A stretch of 64,000 bases of DNA from Exiguobacterium sp018617385 (GTDB taxonomy: Bacteria; Bacillota; Bacilli; Exiguobacteriales; Exiguobacteriaceae). The translations under genes were made by a program, and so were the position numbers. Shown in pieces: positions 51,063-58,273 of the stretch (position 1 is the first letter of the stretch; each line of letters starts with the position of its first letter). The stretch spans positions 186,001 to 250,000 of the forward strand of contig NZ_JACSKA010000004.1 of NCBI RefSeq assembly GCF_018617385.1, read 5' to 3'. The notes below the pieces were generated by a model. That model was not told the DNA's origin and did not search any database. It saw nothing but the letters and a program-made list of their open reading frames with translations.

Positions 51063-51689
51063 TTAGTTCACCATCCCTAAGAGGTAGACGATTGAGAAGA
51101 TGAAGACCCAAACAACGTCGATAAAGTGCCAATATAGACTCGATACATAGAACTTTGGTGCATTGTATACATCGATCGGACGGTTCCAGTTACGAATCAA
51201 GAGTGTCGTAATCCAAAGGAGACCGAACGTTACGTGCGCACCGTGGAAACCAACCAACGTATAGAAGGCTGAACCGAATGCGCTCGACGTGAACGTGTGA
51301 CCGATGTGGTAGTAGTGAATGAACTCGTAAATCTCAGCACCAAGGAAGCCGGCACCAAGAAGGAGTGTGACAATCAACCAAAGCTTCATACGCCCTGGAT
51401 TGTTTGCCTTCATGTTCATCATCGCAAGGACACTTGTAAGTGAACTTGTGAGGAGGAGCATCGTCATGATGAAGACGAGCTCCATTTCGAAAATGTTATA
51501 CGAACGTAATTCCTCTGGCGCACCAGAGTTCAAGAGACCAACGTATGTTCCGAAGAGCGAGGCGAAGAGGACTGTCTCTCCACCAAGGAAGAACCAGAAG
51601 GCCACATATTTATTTTTCCCTTCCAGTGTTGCTTTCTCTGGATTGGCCGGGATACCGGTCACTGGGTGTTTTTCAACTGCATGTGCCAT
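51063..51689 (-). CDS. ctaE: Cytochrome c oxidase subunit III
   Basis: Subunit III stabilises the oxidase core. Five membrane helices are seen in 208 residues. The family's sequence FWFFLGGETVLFASLFGTYV near residue 31 and HGAHVTFGLLWI near 148 are clear. YWHFIDVVWVFIFSIVYL closes the protein. It follows ctaD without a gap (ATG right after the TAA) and precedes ctaF. Confidence 0.96.
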   Translation of the reverse strand: MAHAVEKHPVTGIPANPEKATLEGKNKYVAFWFFLGGETVLFASLFGTYVGLLNSGAPEELRSYNIFEMELVFIMTMLLLTSSLTSVLAMMNMKANNPGRMKLWLIVTLLLGAGFLGAEIYEFIHYYHIGHTFTSSAFGSAFYTLVGFHGAHVTFGLLWITTLLIRNWNRPIDVYNAPKFYVSSLYWHFIDVVWVFIFSIVYLLGMVN

Positions 51690-53576
51690 TTATTGTTCTC
51701 CTTTCTCACGAATCGCTTTCAAGTCTGCTTCGACTTGTGACTTCGGAATGTAGTAGCCGTGATCGTCAATCCAAGAACGTAGGAACATCGAGACGAACGT
51801 CATCGCTAATCCAAATCCAATCAATGACCAACCGACGACCGTGTTATCCATCTGGAAGATGGCACCGAGTCCTGCGATAAAGAGGCCGAGTGACATGAAG
51901 AACGGAATGAGCGAGTTGTTCGGCATGTGGATGTCCGAAACTTCTTCAGAGACTGACACGCGTTTGTTGCCAGCCATTTTCTCGAGCCAGAACGTATCAA
52001 GTCCTTTGACGAGTGGTGTTTGTGCAAAGTTGTACTCTGGAGTCGGAACAGGAAGTGTCCACTCAAGCGTACGTCCATCTCCCCAGTGGTCTGGTTTGAC
52101 GCGGTCTTTCGACAAGAAAGCTTTCACAACAGCGACGAGCAAGACAATCGTTGACACACCCATGAAGAATGCACCGATTGTCGAGAGCATGTTGAGTGTA
52201 TCCCAACCTTGACCATCGAGGTATGTGAAGACTCGACGTGGCATACCGAACAATCCGAGGAAGTGTTGCGGGAAGAACGTCAAGTGGAACCCGATAAAGA
52301 ACAACCAGAACTGCCAGTAGCCAAGCTTTTCAGAAAGGGCTTTTCCGAACATGAGTGGGAACCAGTAGTAAAGTCCTGCGAAGAGACCGTATACAACCCC
52401 ACCTACGATTACGTAGTGGAAGTGAGCGACAACGAAGTAGCTGTCGTGGTACTGATAGTCAGCCGGTGCGACTGAGAGCATAACCCCTGTCATCCCACCT
52501 ACGAGGAATGAAGGAATGAACGCGACTGAGTAAAGCATGGCGACGTTGAATTTAATTTGACCGCCCCACAGTGTGAAGAGCCAGTTAAAGATTTTAACAC
52601 CCGTTGGTACGGCAATCGCCATCGTTGCAACAGCGAAGATCGAGTTGGCAACTGGACCAAGACCGACTGTGAACATGTGGTGAACCCAAACCATGAATCC
52701 AAGGAAACCGATGAGCATTGTCGCAAAGACCATCGTCGTGTAACCGAAGAGGCGTTTACGCGCAAATGTCGGAATGATTTCCGAGAAAATACCGAATGCC
52801 GGTAAGATCAAGATGTATACTTCCGGGTGACCGAAGATCCAGAAAAGGTGTTCCCAGATGACAACGTTCCCGCCAAGTGCCGGGTCAAAATAAGCAGCTC
52901 CGAAGAGTCGCTCGAACATCAACATGAACAATCCGACCGTAAGTGGTGGGAAGGCGAAGACGATCAATGCCGATGCAACGAAAGTCGTCCATGTGAAGAG
53001 TGGCATACGCATGAGTTTCATTCCTGGCGCACGCATGTTCAAGATCGTGACGAGGAAGTTAATCCCGGCCATCAATGAACCGAAACCTGAAATCTGAAGA
53101 CCGAGAGCGTAGAAGTCTACCCCTGTCGCTTCCGGTTGTGTTGAAAGTGGCGCGTAAGCCGTCCACCCTGCGTTTGGTGCTGCTCCGAAGAACCAGCTCA
53201 AGTTAAGCATGACTCCACCGAAGAAGAACAACCAAAAACCTAATGAGTTAATGAATGGGAACGCAACGTCGCGTGCCCCGATTTGAAGTGGTACGACGGC
53301 GTTCATGAAACCGAATAACATCGGCATGGCCGCAAGGAAGATCATCGTCGTTCCGTGCATCGTAATCAACTGGTTAAACGTCTCACCGCTGACGAAGTCG
53401 TTCATTGGTTTGACGAGTTGCCAACGAATCAGTAATGCTTCAATTCCACCGAGAAGGAGGAAGAAGATTCCTGAGAACAAATACAAAATACCGATTTTTT
53501 TGTGGTCAACCGTCGTAATCCAATCCATGATGCCATTGTATTTACGCGATTGCTGCATTGCAGTGGTCTGTGCCAC
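51690..53576 (-). CDS. ctaD: Cytochrome c oxidase subunit I
   Basis: Subunit I holds heme a, heme a3 and CuB and reduces oxygen to water while pumping protons. Key residues are visible: heme a His in ITMHGTTMIF near residue 72, CuB His-Tyr in IFGHPEVYILILP near 251, the His pair VWVHHMFTVG near 300, and the heme a3/a histidines in VVAHFHYVIVGG near 385. The Glu in GHPEVY marks a D-channel A1-type enzyme. It is 628 residues with a GTG start and SD GGGGGAT. Twelve or more helices plus two extra at the end suit the caa3 type. Confidence 0.98.
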   Translation of the reverse strand: MAQTTAMQQSRKYNGIMDWITTVDHKKIGILYLFSGIFFLLLGGIEALLIRWQLVKPMNDFVSGETFNQLITMHGTTMIFLAAMPMLFGFMNAVVPLQIGARDVAFPFINSLGFWLFFFGGVMLNLSWFFGAAPNAGWTAYAPLSTQPEATGVDFYALGLQISGFGSLMAGINFLVTILNMRAPGMKLMRMPLFTWTTFVASALIVFAFPPLTVGLFMLMFERLFGAAYFDPALGGNVVIWEHLFWIFGHPEVYILILPAFGIFSEIIPTFARKRLFGYTTMVFATMLIGFLGFMVWVHHMFTVGLGPVANSIFAVATMAIAVPTGVKIFNWLFTLWGGQIKFNVAMLYSVAFIPSFLVGGMTGVMLSVAPADYQYHDSYFVVAHFHYVIVGGVVYGLFAGLYYWFPLMFGKALSEKLGYWQFWLFFIGFHLTFFPQHFLGLFGMPRRVFTYLDGQGWDTLNMLSTIGAFFMGVSTIVLLVAVVKAFLSKDRVKPDHWGDGRTLEWTLPVPTPEYNFAQTPLVKGLDTFWLEKMAGNKRVSVSEEVSDIHMPNNSLIPFFMSLGLFIAGLGAIFQMDNTVVGWSLIGFGLAMTFVSMFLRSWIDDHGYYIPKSQVEADLKAIREKGEQ

Positions 53577-53596
53577 GTGAAATCCCCCTTTTCCCG

Positions 53597-54613
53597 TTAG
53601 TCAATCTTCTGCTCATACAAGAAGTCAACGAGTGCGTCTAATTCTTCGTTGCTGATTTGACCTTCATTGAATCCTGGCATAAGAGCCCCTTGTTTCTTCT
53701 CTTGCGGGTCACGAATCCACTCTTTCAAGTTGTCCTCGTTGTTTTCGAGGTAACCTGCGAGCCATTCACGATCACCGAAGTTCGTCAAACTTGGTGCCAC
53801 TTTACCGCCGCCGTGACAACTCAAGCAGCTTTCGACATACACTTGCTCACCTGTCGTCAAGTTCGTGTTGTCTGCGACGAGTTTCTCACCGTTCTCGTCT
53901 TGCTTGGCTTTCATGTCAGCGAGCCATTGATCATATTCTTCTTGCTCGAGCGCGATGACTTTAAAGTCCATAAGGGCATGTGACGGACCGCAAAGCTCAG
54001 CACATTTCCCGTAGTAAGTACCTGGTTCATTTGCATGTAACCACATTTCGTTATCAAGTCCTGGGTTCGTATCTGTCTTACCAGATAAAGCGGGTACCCA
54101 GAATGAGTGAATGACATCTTTAGACGTCAAGTTGATGCCGACTCGTTTTCCGACTGGAATGACGAGCTCTTGCCCTGTCACAACACCTGCTTCTGGATAT
54201 TCAAATTCCCACCAGTACAAGTTAGCTGTAACGTTGATTTCTTCTTCTTTTTTCGCTTCTTTCGCTTTCGCGAGTTCGACAGTCGTCGTGATTGTCGGAA
54301 CAGCGAGAATGATGAGAAGGATAATCGGAACGACTGTCCAAATCATCTCGAGTGTACTGCTACCTTCAACTTGCTTCGGAATCGATTCATCTTTCCGACG
54401 GAACTTCATGAGCACGTACACGTAAATGACCGAGACGATGATGAGTACGAAGAGCATGATCGCCAAACTGATGAGAATGATGCGGAGCTGAAGCTCAGCC
54501 CCTTCTCCCATCGGCTTCAATGCAGACAATCCCTCTTGACCGCAACCTGATAACAGGACTGCGAACATCATCATCGGGACGATGCCAAACAGAAGCTTCT
54601 TAAATGATTTCAC
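53597..54613 (-). CDS. ctaC: Cytochrome c oxidase subunit II with fused cytochrome c (caa3)
   Basis: Subunit II takes electrons from cytochrome c through CuA. A lipoprotein signal ends in the lipobox LLSGC near residue 23, so LspA likely processes it. Two membrane helices follow (about 45-70 and 88-110). The CuA ligands are in CAELCGPSH near residue 205, with Met in ALMDF. The C-terminal cytochrome c domain has CLSCH near residue 261 and a Met ligand in GALMPGF near 311. GTG 54613 (338 aa) fits the signal peptide best; a GTG at 54625 is too near its SD. Confidence 0.95.
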   Translation of the reverse strand: MKSFKKLLFGIVPMMMFAVLLSGCGQEGLSALKPMGEGAELQLRIILISLAIMLFVLIIVSVIYVYVLMKFRRKDESIPKQVEGSSTLEMIWTVVPIILLIILAVPTITTTVELAKAKEAKKEEEINVTANLYWWEFEYPEAGVVTGQELVIPVGKRVGINLTSKDVIHSFWVPALSGKTDTNPGLDNEMWLHANEPGTYYGKCAELCGPSHALMDFKVIALEQEEYDQWLADMKAKQDENGEKLVADNTNLTTGEQVYVESCLSCHGGGKVAPSLTNFGDREWLAGYLENNEDNLKEWIRDPQEKKQGALMPGFNEGQISNEELDALVDFLYEQKID

Positions 54614-54674
54614 AACAATCCCCACTTTCTCCCAAAATGATGTGTAATGGTTTTCTATATAGTGAGTGCAATCA

Positions 54675-55595
54675 TCAGAGTGCTGTCAAAATCAGCGCGA
54701 TAATCCACACGACTAAATAAATTAATGAATAGAAGAACATTTTGTTTGCCCACTTGATTTCGTCCTCGGCGTTGAATCCTTTCAATCCGAGATACAACCA
54801 GTAGCCCCCTAAACCGGCTGCGACTGTCAAGTAAGTAAGACCGTAATGCATAAATAAGAGCGATGCCGGAATCAGCGTCGCAATCCACCAGATGATTTGC
54901 CGTTTCGTGATGGCAAATCCGTTCACGACCGGAAGCATCGGAATGCCTGCCGCTCGATACTCTTCCGTCCGTCGCATGGCGAGCGCCAGGAAGTGTGGTG
55001 GTTGCCATAAGAACATGACAAGGAACATGAGCCACGCATCGATATGAAGTGTCGGATCGAGTGCTGCCCAACCGATGAGCGGTGGAACGGCTCCCGAAAT
55101 ACTTCCGACGACCGTATTGAGCGTACTCGTACGCTTCAACCACATCGTATAAATCACGACATAAAAAAATGCCCCGATTAAACCGAATACTGCGGCGACG
55201 TACGATACAAGGAGCAAAAGAAGTGTTCCGATTGCAAGTTGTGTCAATCCAAGGAGTAAAATCTTCTCTCCTGAAATCTTGCCGGTTACACTCGGTCGAT
55301 TGTCCGTACGATCCATTAAGTAATCGATATCTCGGTCCACAAAGTTGTTTAGGTAACAACTCCCCGAAATCACGAGTGCGCTTCCTAACATCGTTAATAA
55401 GAGCTGTGGCCAAACTTCAAACAAGTAAAGGACTGGCGTATCGCTCTGGTACGTCGCTGCCACGAAGAATCCTGCAAACACCAACAACAGGTTGGCGCGA
55501 ACGATTCCCATTTTCGCTAAGGCGACGTAATCTCGGAATGACGTTGATTCTGTATACTCTACATCTACCATCATCCCTGGGTTGACTTTTGTCAT
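54675..55595 (-). CDS. ctaB: Heme O synthase (protoheme IX farnesyltransferase)
   Basis: CtaB adds a farnesyl chain to heme B, making heme O. The UbiA-type motif with diphosphate-binding Asp residues is in YLNNFVDRDIDYLMDRTDNRP near residue 82, of which NxxDxxxD is the core. Nine hydrophobic segments are seen in 306 residues. A second Asp-rich loop is not as clear. SD GGGGGGG precedes the ATG. It is the first gene of ctaBCDEF and is divergent from ctaA, which uses its product. Confidence 0.97.
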   Translation of the reverse strand: MTKVNPGMMVDVEYTESTSFRDYVALAKMGIVRANLLLVFAGFFVAATYQSDTPVLYLFEVWPQLLLTMLGSALVISGSCYLNNFVDRDIDYLMDRTDNRPSVTGKISGEKILLLGLTQLAIGTLLLLLVSYVAAVFGLIGAFFYVVIYTMWLKRTSTLNTVVGSISGAVPPLIGWAALDPTLHIDAWLMFLVMFLWQPPHFLALAMRRTEEYRAAGIPMLPVVNGFAITKRQIIWWIATLIPASLLFMHYGLTYLTVAAGLGGYWLYLGLKGFNAEDEIKWANKMFFYSLIYLVVWIIALILTAL

Positions 55596-55718
55596 ACTGA
55601 CCCCCCCACATAATCACGAAATCCTCGCATTCTCTTCACAGAAAAAACACAATATGAACAAAATACACTTAACTCTCTACAAAGATACCATATTTTTTTA
55701 TAAAATACGCCCTTTATG

Positions 55719-55747
55719 CTTGTAAAATAGCGAGTTTTTTGTGTCAA
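55719..55747 (-). promoter_or_regulatory. Promoter of the ctaB operon
   Basis: TTGACA (55742-55747), a 17-base spacer and TACAAG (55719-55724) on the minus strand. The -35 is perfect, the -10 has four of six bases, so it likely needs an activator or is tuned low. Confidence 0.6.
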
Positions 55748-55749
55748 TA

Positions 55750-55767
55750 GTGTGATATTTGTCACAC
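55750..55767. promoter_or_regulatory. Rex-like operator palindrome
   Basis: GTGTGATATTTGTCACAC contains the TGTGA-N6-TCACA core of sites bound by the NADH-sensing repressor Rex. It lies two bases upstream of the ctaB -35. The outer pair is G/C where Rex sites usually have T/A. Confidence 0.55.
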
Positions 55768-55801
55768 CTTATGTGCTTTACTAATATTAGAATAACGTTT
55801 T

Positions 55802-55815
55802 TGATAACGATTGCA
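55802..55815 (+). promoter_or_regulatory. CcpA cre-like site
   Basis: TGATAACGATTGCA agrees at 12 of 14 positions with the catabolite element TGWAANCGNTNWCA. It lies between the Rex-like site and the ctaA -10. Confidence 0.4.
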
Positions 55816-55849
55816 AGCTTTTCCATTTCGTTTTTTGAACAGAAAGCCG

Positions 55850-55855
55850 TATAAT
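55850..55855 (+). promoter_or_regulatory. -10 element for ctaA
   Basis: A perfect TATAAT 73 bases before the ctaA start. The region 17-18 bases upstream (TTCGTT/TTTCGT) is a poor -35, so activation is probable. Confidence 0.5.
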
Positions 55856-55928
55856 AAGTATGGCGAAAAAAATATAAATAAACAAGGTACATTTTTAACG
55901 GATTTTGATTAGAAGCAGGTGGTATTGC

Positions 55929-56834
55929 ATGCATAAAAAACTCGCGTTTTTCTCAGGGTTTGTCACCCTCGGGATGATGCTTGTCCTCATCATGGGTGGA
56001 ACCGTGACGAAGACGGATTCAGGAGATGGTTGTGGGACGGACTGGCCACTCTGTCATGGAAAATTAATCCCAACCAACCCAAGCGTTGAAACGATGATCG
56101 AATACAGTCACCGGGTAGTCTCCGGAATCGAAGGTCTTCTCATCATTGCGCTCGCCATTTGGACGTTCATCGCGGTCAAACATCGGGTCGATGTGAAAAT
56201 CTTCGCGTTTCTCGCATTTATCTTTATGCTCATCCAATCGATCATTGGAGCGGGCGCGGTCATTTGGCAACAGTCGGACGCCATCCTGGCCCTTCATTTT
56301 GGCATTTCTCTCGTGTCGTTCGCATCGTTACTCATTTTGACGATTCTGTTATTCGAAGGTGACCGAGAGCATCAAGTCGTATCGAGACGGTTGAGATCTC
56401 ATCTTTACGGTCTCTCGATCTATACGATGATTGTCGTCTACACCGGAGCTTATGTCCGTCACCTCGGTGCTACATATGCTTGTGTCGGTTGGCCGATTTG
56501 TGAACAAGAAGTGTGGACGTTTGAGTCGTATGTACAGATGGGACACCGTGTGATGGCCGGGCTACTCGTCTTGTACACGTTGTATGTTCTCTACTTGGCA
56601 CGTAAAGAAATGAATCGATTGATTGAGCGCGGCATGATGGCGTCTCTCTTCTTCATCCTGCTTCAAGTCGGTACAGGTGCATGGATCGTCCTTGGGGGAC
56701 ACGCGACTTACGTTCCGCTCCTTCACGCCTTCTTGATCACTTGTTACTTCGGCATCCTGTCGTATCTCTCTTATCACGCGTACCGGTCGACAGCGCGACA
56801 AGACGGGGCACAATTGAAAAATATGAACGGATAA
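55929..56834 (+). CDS. ctaA: Heme A synthase
   Basis: CtaA oxidises the C8 methyl of heme O to the formyl of heme A. Eight membrane helices are seen in 301 residues as two four-helix halves. Heme-ligand histidines are in IEYSHRVVSG near residue 60, LALHFGISL near 123, QMGHRVMAGLL near 207 and PLLHAFLI near 268. Two cysteine pairs (GCGTDWPLC near residue 34 and CVGWPIC near 186) mark the Bacillus type. ATG 55929 has SD AGGTGG; the ATT/ATG eight codons earlier is not used by the family. Confidence 0.96.
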   Translation: MHKKLAFFSGFVTLGMMLVLIMGGTVTKTDSGDGCGTDWPLCHGKLIPTNPSVETMIEYSHRVVSGIEGLLIIALAIWTFIAVKHRVDVKIFAFLAFIFMLIQSIIGAGAVIWQQSDAILALHFGISLVSFASLLILTILLFEGDREHQVVSRRLRSHLYGLSIYTMIVVYTGAYVRHLGATYACVGWPICEQEVWTFESYVQMGHRVMAGLLVLYTLYVLYLARKEMNRLIERGMMASLFFILLQVGTGAWIVLGGHATYVPLLHAFLITCYFGILSYLSYHAYRSTARQDGAQLKNMNG

Positions 56835-56840
56835 CCAAAC

Positions 56841-56864
56841 AAAAAAGCGCCGCGGCGCTTTTTT
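56841..56864. terminator. Perfect 24-bp palindromic bidirectional terminator
   Basis: A-run, GCGCCGCGGCGC core and T-run are exactly symmetric, between the convergent ctaA and phrB stops. It should end transcripts from both sides. Confidence 0.92.
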
Positions 56865-56867
56865 AGT

Positions 56868-58220
56868 TTACAATGCTTTAAATCGTTCGAGCGCACGCTC
56901 TCTCGCTTCTTTATGATCAACGAGTGGCATGGCATAGTCGTCTCGCTCTGACGGGTCCGGAAAGTGAATCGATTTATCTGTTATATGTTTCAGCTCCGGT
57001 ACATACTTCCGGATGAACGTTCCGTCAGGGTCAAATCGCTCGGATTGCGTCGTCGGATTGAAAATACGGAAATATGGAACAGCGTCCGTCCCGACTGATG
57101 CCGCCCATTGCCATCCCCCGATATTCGACGCTGCCTCATAATCGATCAGCTTTTGCTCGAAATACCGTTCCCCTTTTCGCCAATCGAGAAGGAGATGTTT
57201 CGATAGGAAAGATGCGACAATCATGCGTAGGCGGTTGTGCATCCACCCGGTCTCGTTCAACTGACGCATCGCGGCGTCGACGATCGGATACCCGGTCTCC
57301 CCGTTACACCACTTTTCGAACTGCTCTTCATTGTCCTCCCATTCAATCGACTTGTATTTATCATTGAACGGTTGATCTTTCAATCCGTGGAACTTTGCCA
57401 TGACCATGTAATAAAATTCGCGCCACAACAGCTCATCATAATACGTGTCGCGCCCTTTTGATTGTCTCGCCGACAACACTTGTTCGGCGATCGTGCGAAT
57501 CGACAACACACCTGTCCGTAAATAAGGAGATAGTCGACTCGTCCCGGCGATGCTCGGAATGTCACGCTTCTCGTCATAATCGACCATGCGATCATTGACA
57601 AAGCGGGTCAATCGCTTCTTCGCTTCCGTTTCCCCTAGTCCTTTCCATTCACGTTTACATCGCTTGAAGAGCTCTTTCAGTTCACTCGGTTGTTCATTCT
57701 TTGAGCGGATGTACTGAGATAAACGATCGACATCAACCTCATACGGTGCGGGTGGCTGTTCGGCATACGCCGCTTTTTTGAACGGGGTGAACACCTTATA
57801 GGGATCGCCACTTTTTGTACGAAACGCATCGGGATGAAACAGGTGACGATCTAAAAGTCGCACTACCTTTACATCTTCACCAAGTGCTTCAATCACACGG
57901 TCATCCCGCTGTTTGAACGGTTCCACATACTCCGCATTAAAATAGAGCACATCCATCTCGCCGAGCTGTTTCACGAACGCATCCTCCGTCTCCGCGACGA
58001 GGACACGAAGCCCTAACCCTTTCGCTTCTAAATCATCCATGAACGTTCGCATCGTCGAGAAGAAATAGTCATGCCGCACTTCGAATGGGTGACAGTATTT
58101 CGGATTCAACCAAAAGACGAAGTCTAGGTCATCGCCTTCCTCCATATCTTTCAATACACGGTGTAACATATGATTATCGGTCAGTCTAAAATCTGAACGG
58201 AACCAACATACTCGTCTCAT
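56868..58220 (-). CDS. phrB: Deoxyribodipyrimidine photolyase (class I CPD type)
   Basis: PhrB splits cyclobutane pyrimidine dimers with blue light and FAD. The N-terminal antenna domain begins RRVCWFRSDFRLTDNHML. FAD/DNA-site motifs are DELLWREFYYM near residue 262, GYPIVDAAMRQLNETGWMHNRLRM near 310, and GGWQWAASVGTDAVPYFRIFNP near 372. The Met in WMHNRLRM favours CPD over (6-4) activity. ATG 58220 (450 aa) has GGGAG eight bases upstream. The gene is single, between ctaA and pyc, a place where B. subtilis has no such gene. Confidence 0.95.
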   Translation of the reverse strand: MRRVCWFRSDFRLTDNHMLHRVLKDMEEGDDLDFVFWLNPKYCHPFEVRHDYFFSTMRTFMDDLEAKGLGLRVLVAETEDAFVKQLGEMDVLYFNAEYVEPFKQRDDRVIEALGEDVKVVRLLDRHLFHPDAFRTKSGDPYKVFTPFKKAAYAEQPPAPYEVDVDRLSQYIRSKNEQPSELKELFKRCKREWKGLGETEAKKRLTRFVNDRMVDYDEKRDIPSIAGTSRLSPYLRTGVLSIRTIAEQVLSARQSKGRDTYYDELLWREFYYMVMAKFHGLKDQPFNDKYKSIEWEDNEEQFEKWCNGETGYPIVDAAMRQLNETGWMHNRLRMIVASFLSKHLLLDWRKGERYFEQKLIDYEAASNIGGWQWAASVGTDAVPYFRIFNPTTQSERFDPDGTFIRKYVPELKHITDKSIHFPDPSERDDYAMPLVDHKEARERALERFKAL

Positions 58221-58241
58221 GATCTCCACTCCCATCTACAA

Positions 58242-58271
58242 AAAAGAAGCATAGCGCGCTATGCTTCTTTT
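58242..58271. terminator. Perfect 30-bp palindromic terminator after pyc
   Basis: GAAGCATAGCGCGCTATGCTTC with flanking A and T runs is exactly symmetric, two bases after the pyc stop and 21 bases before phrB. It isolates phrB from pyc; phrB's own promoter is not obvious. Confidence 0.92.
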
Positions 58272-58273
58272 GA

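Larger units (their letters stand above)
55596..55928. promoter_or_regulatory. Divergent ctaB/ctaA control region (333 bp, no gene)
   Basis: AT-rich region without a supported gene. It holds a ctaB promoter, a Rex-like palindrome, a CcpA-like site and a ctaA -10 (each listed separately). The leader to ctaB is about 115 bases long. Confidence 0.8.

Noticed and set aside
54655..55413. 252-codon open frame on the minus strand
   Set aside because: It is a shifted frame of ctaB, rich in Arg and Ser with no domain; ctaB in the other frame is unmistakable.
55698..55934. 78-codon open frame in the ctaB/ctaA gap
   Set aside because: Crosses promoters and the Rex-like palindrome, has no SD and a composition of AT-rich non-coding DNA.
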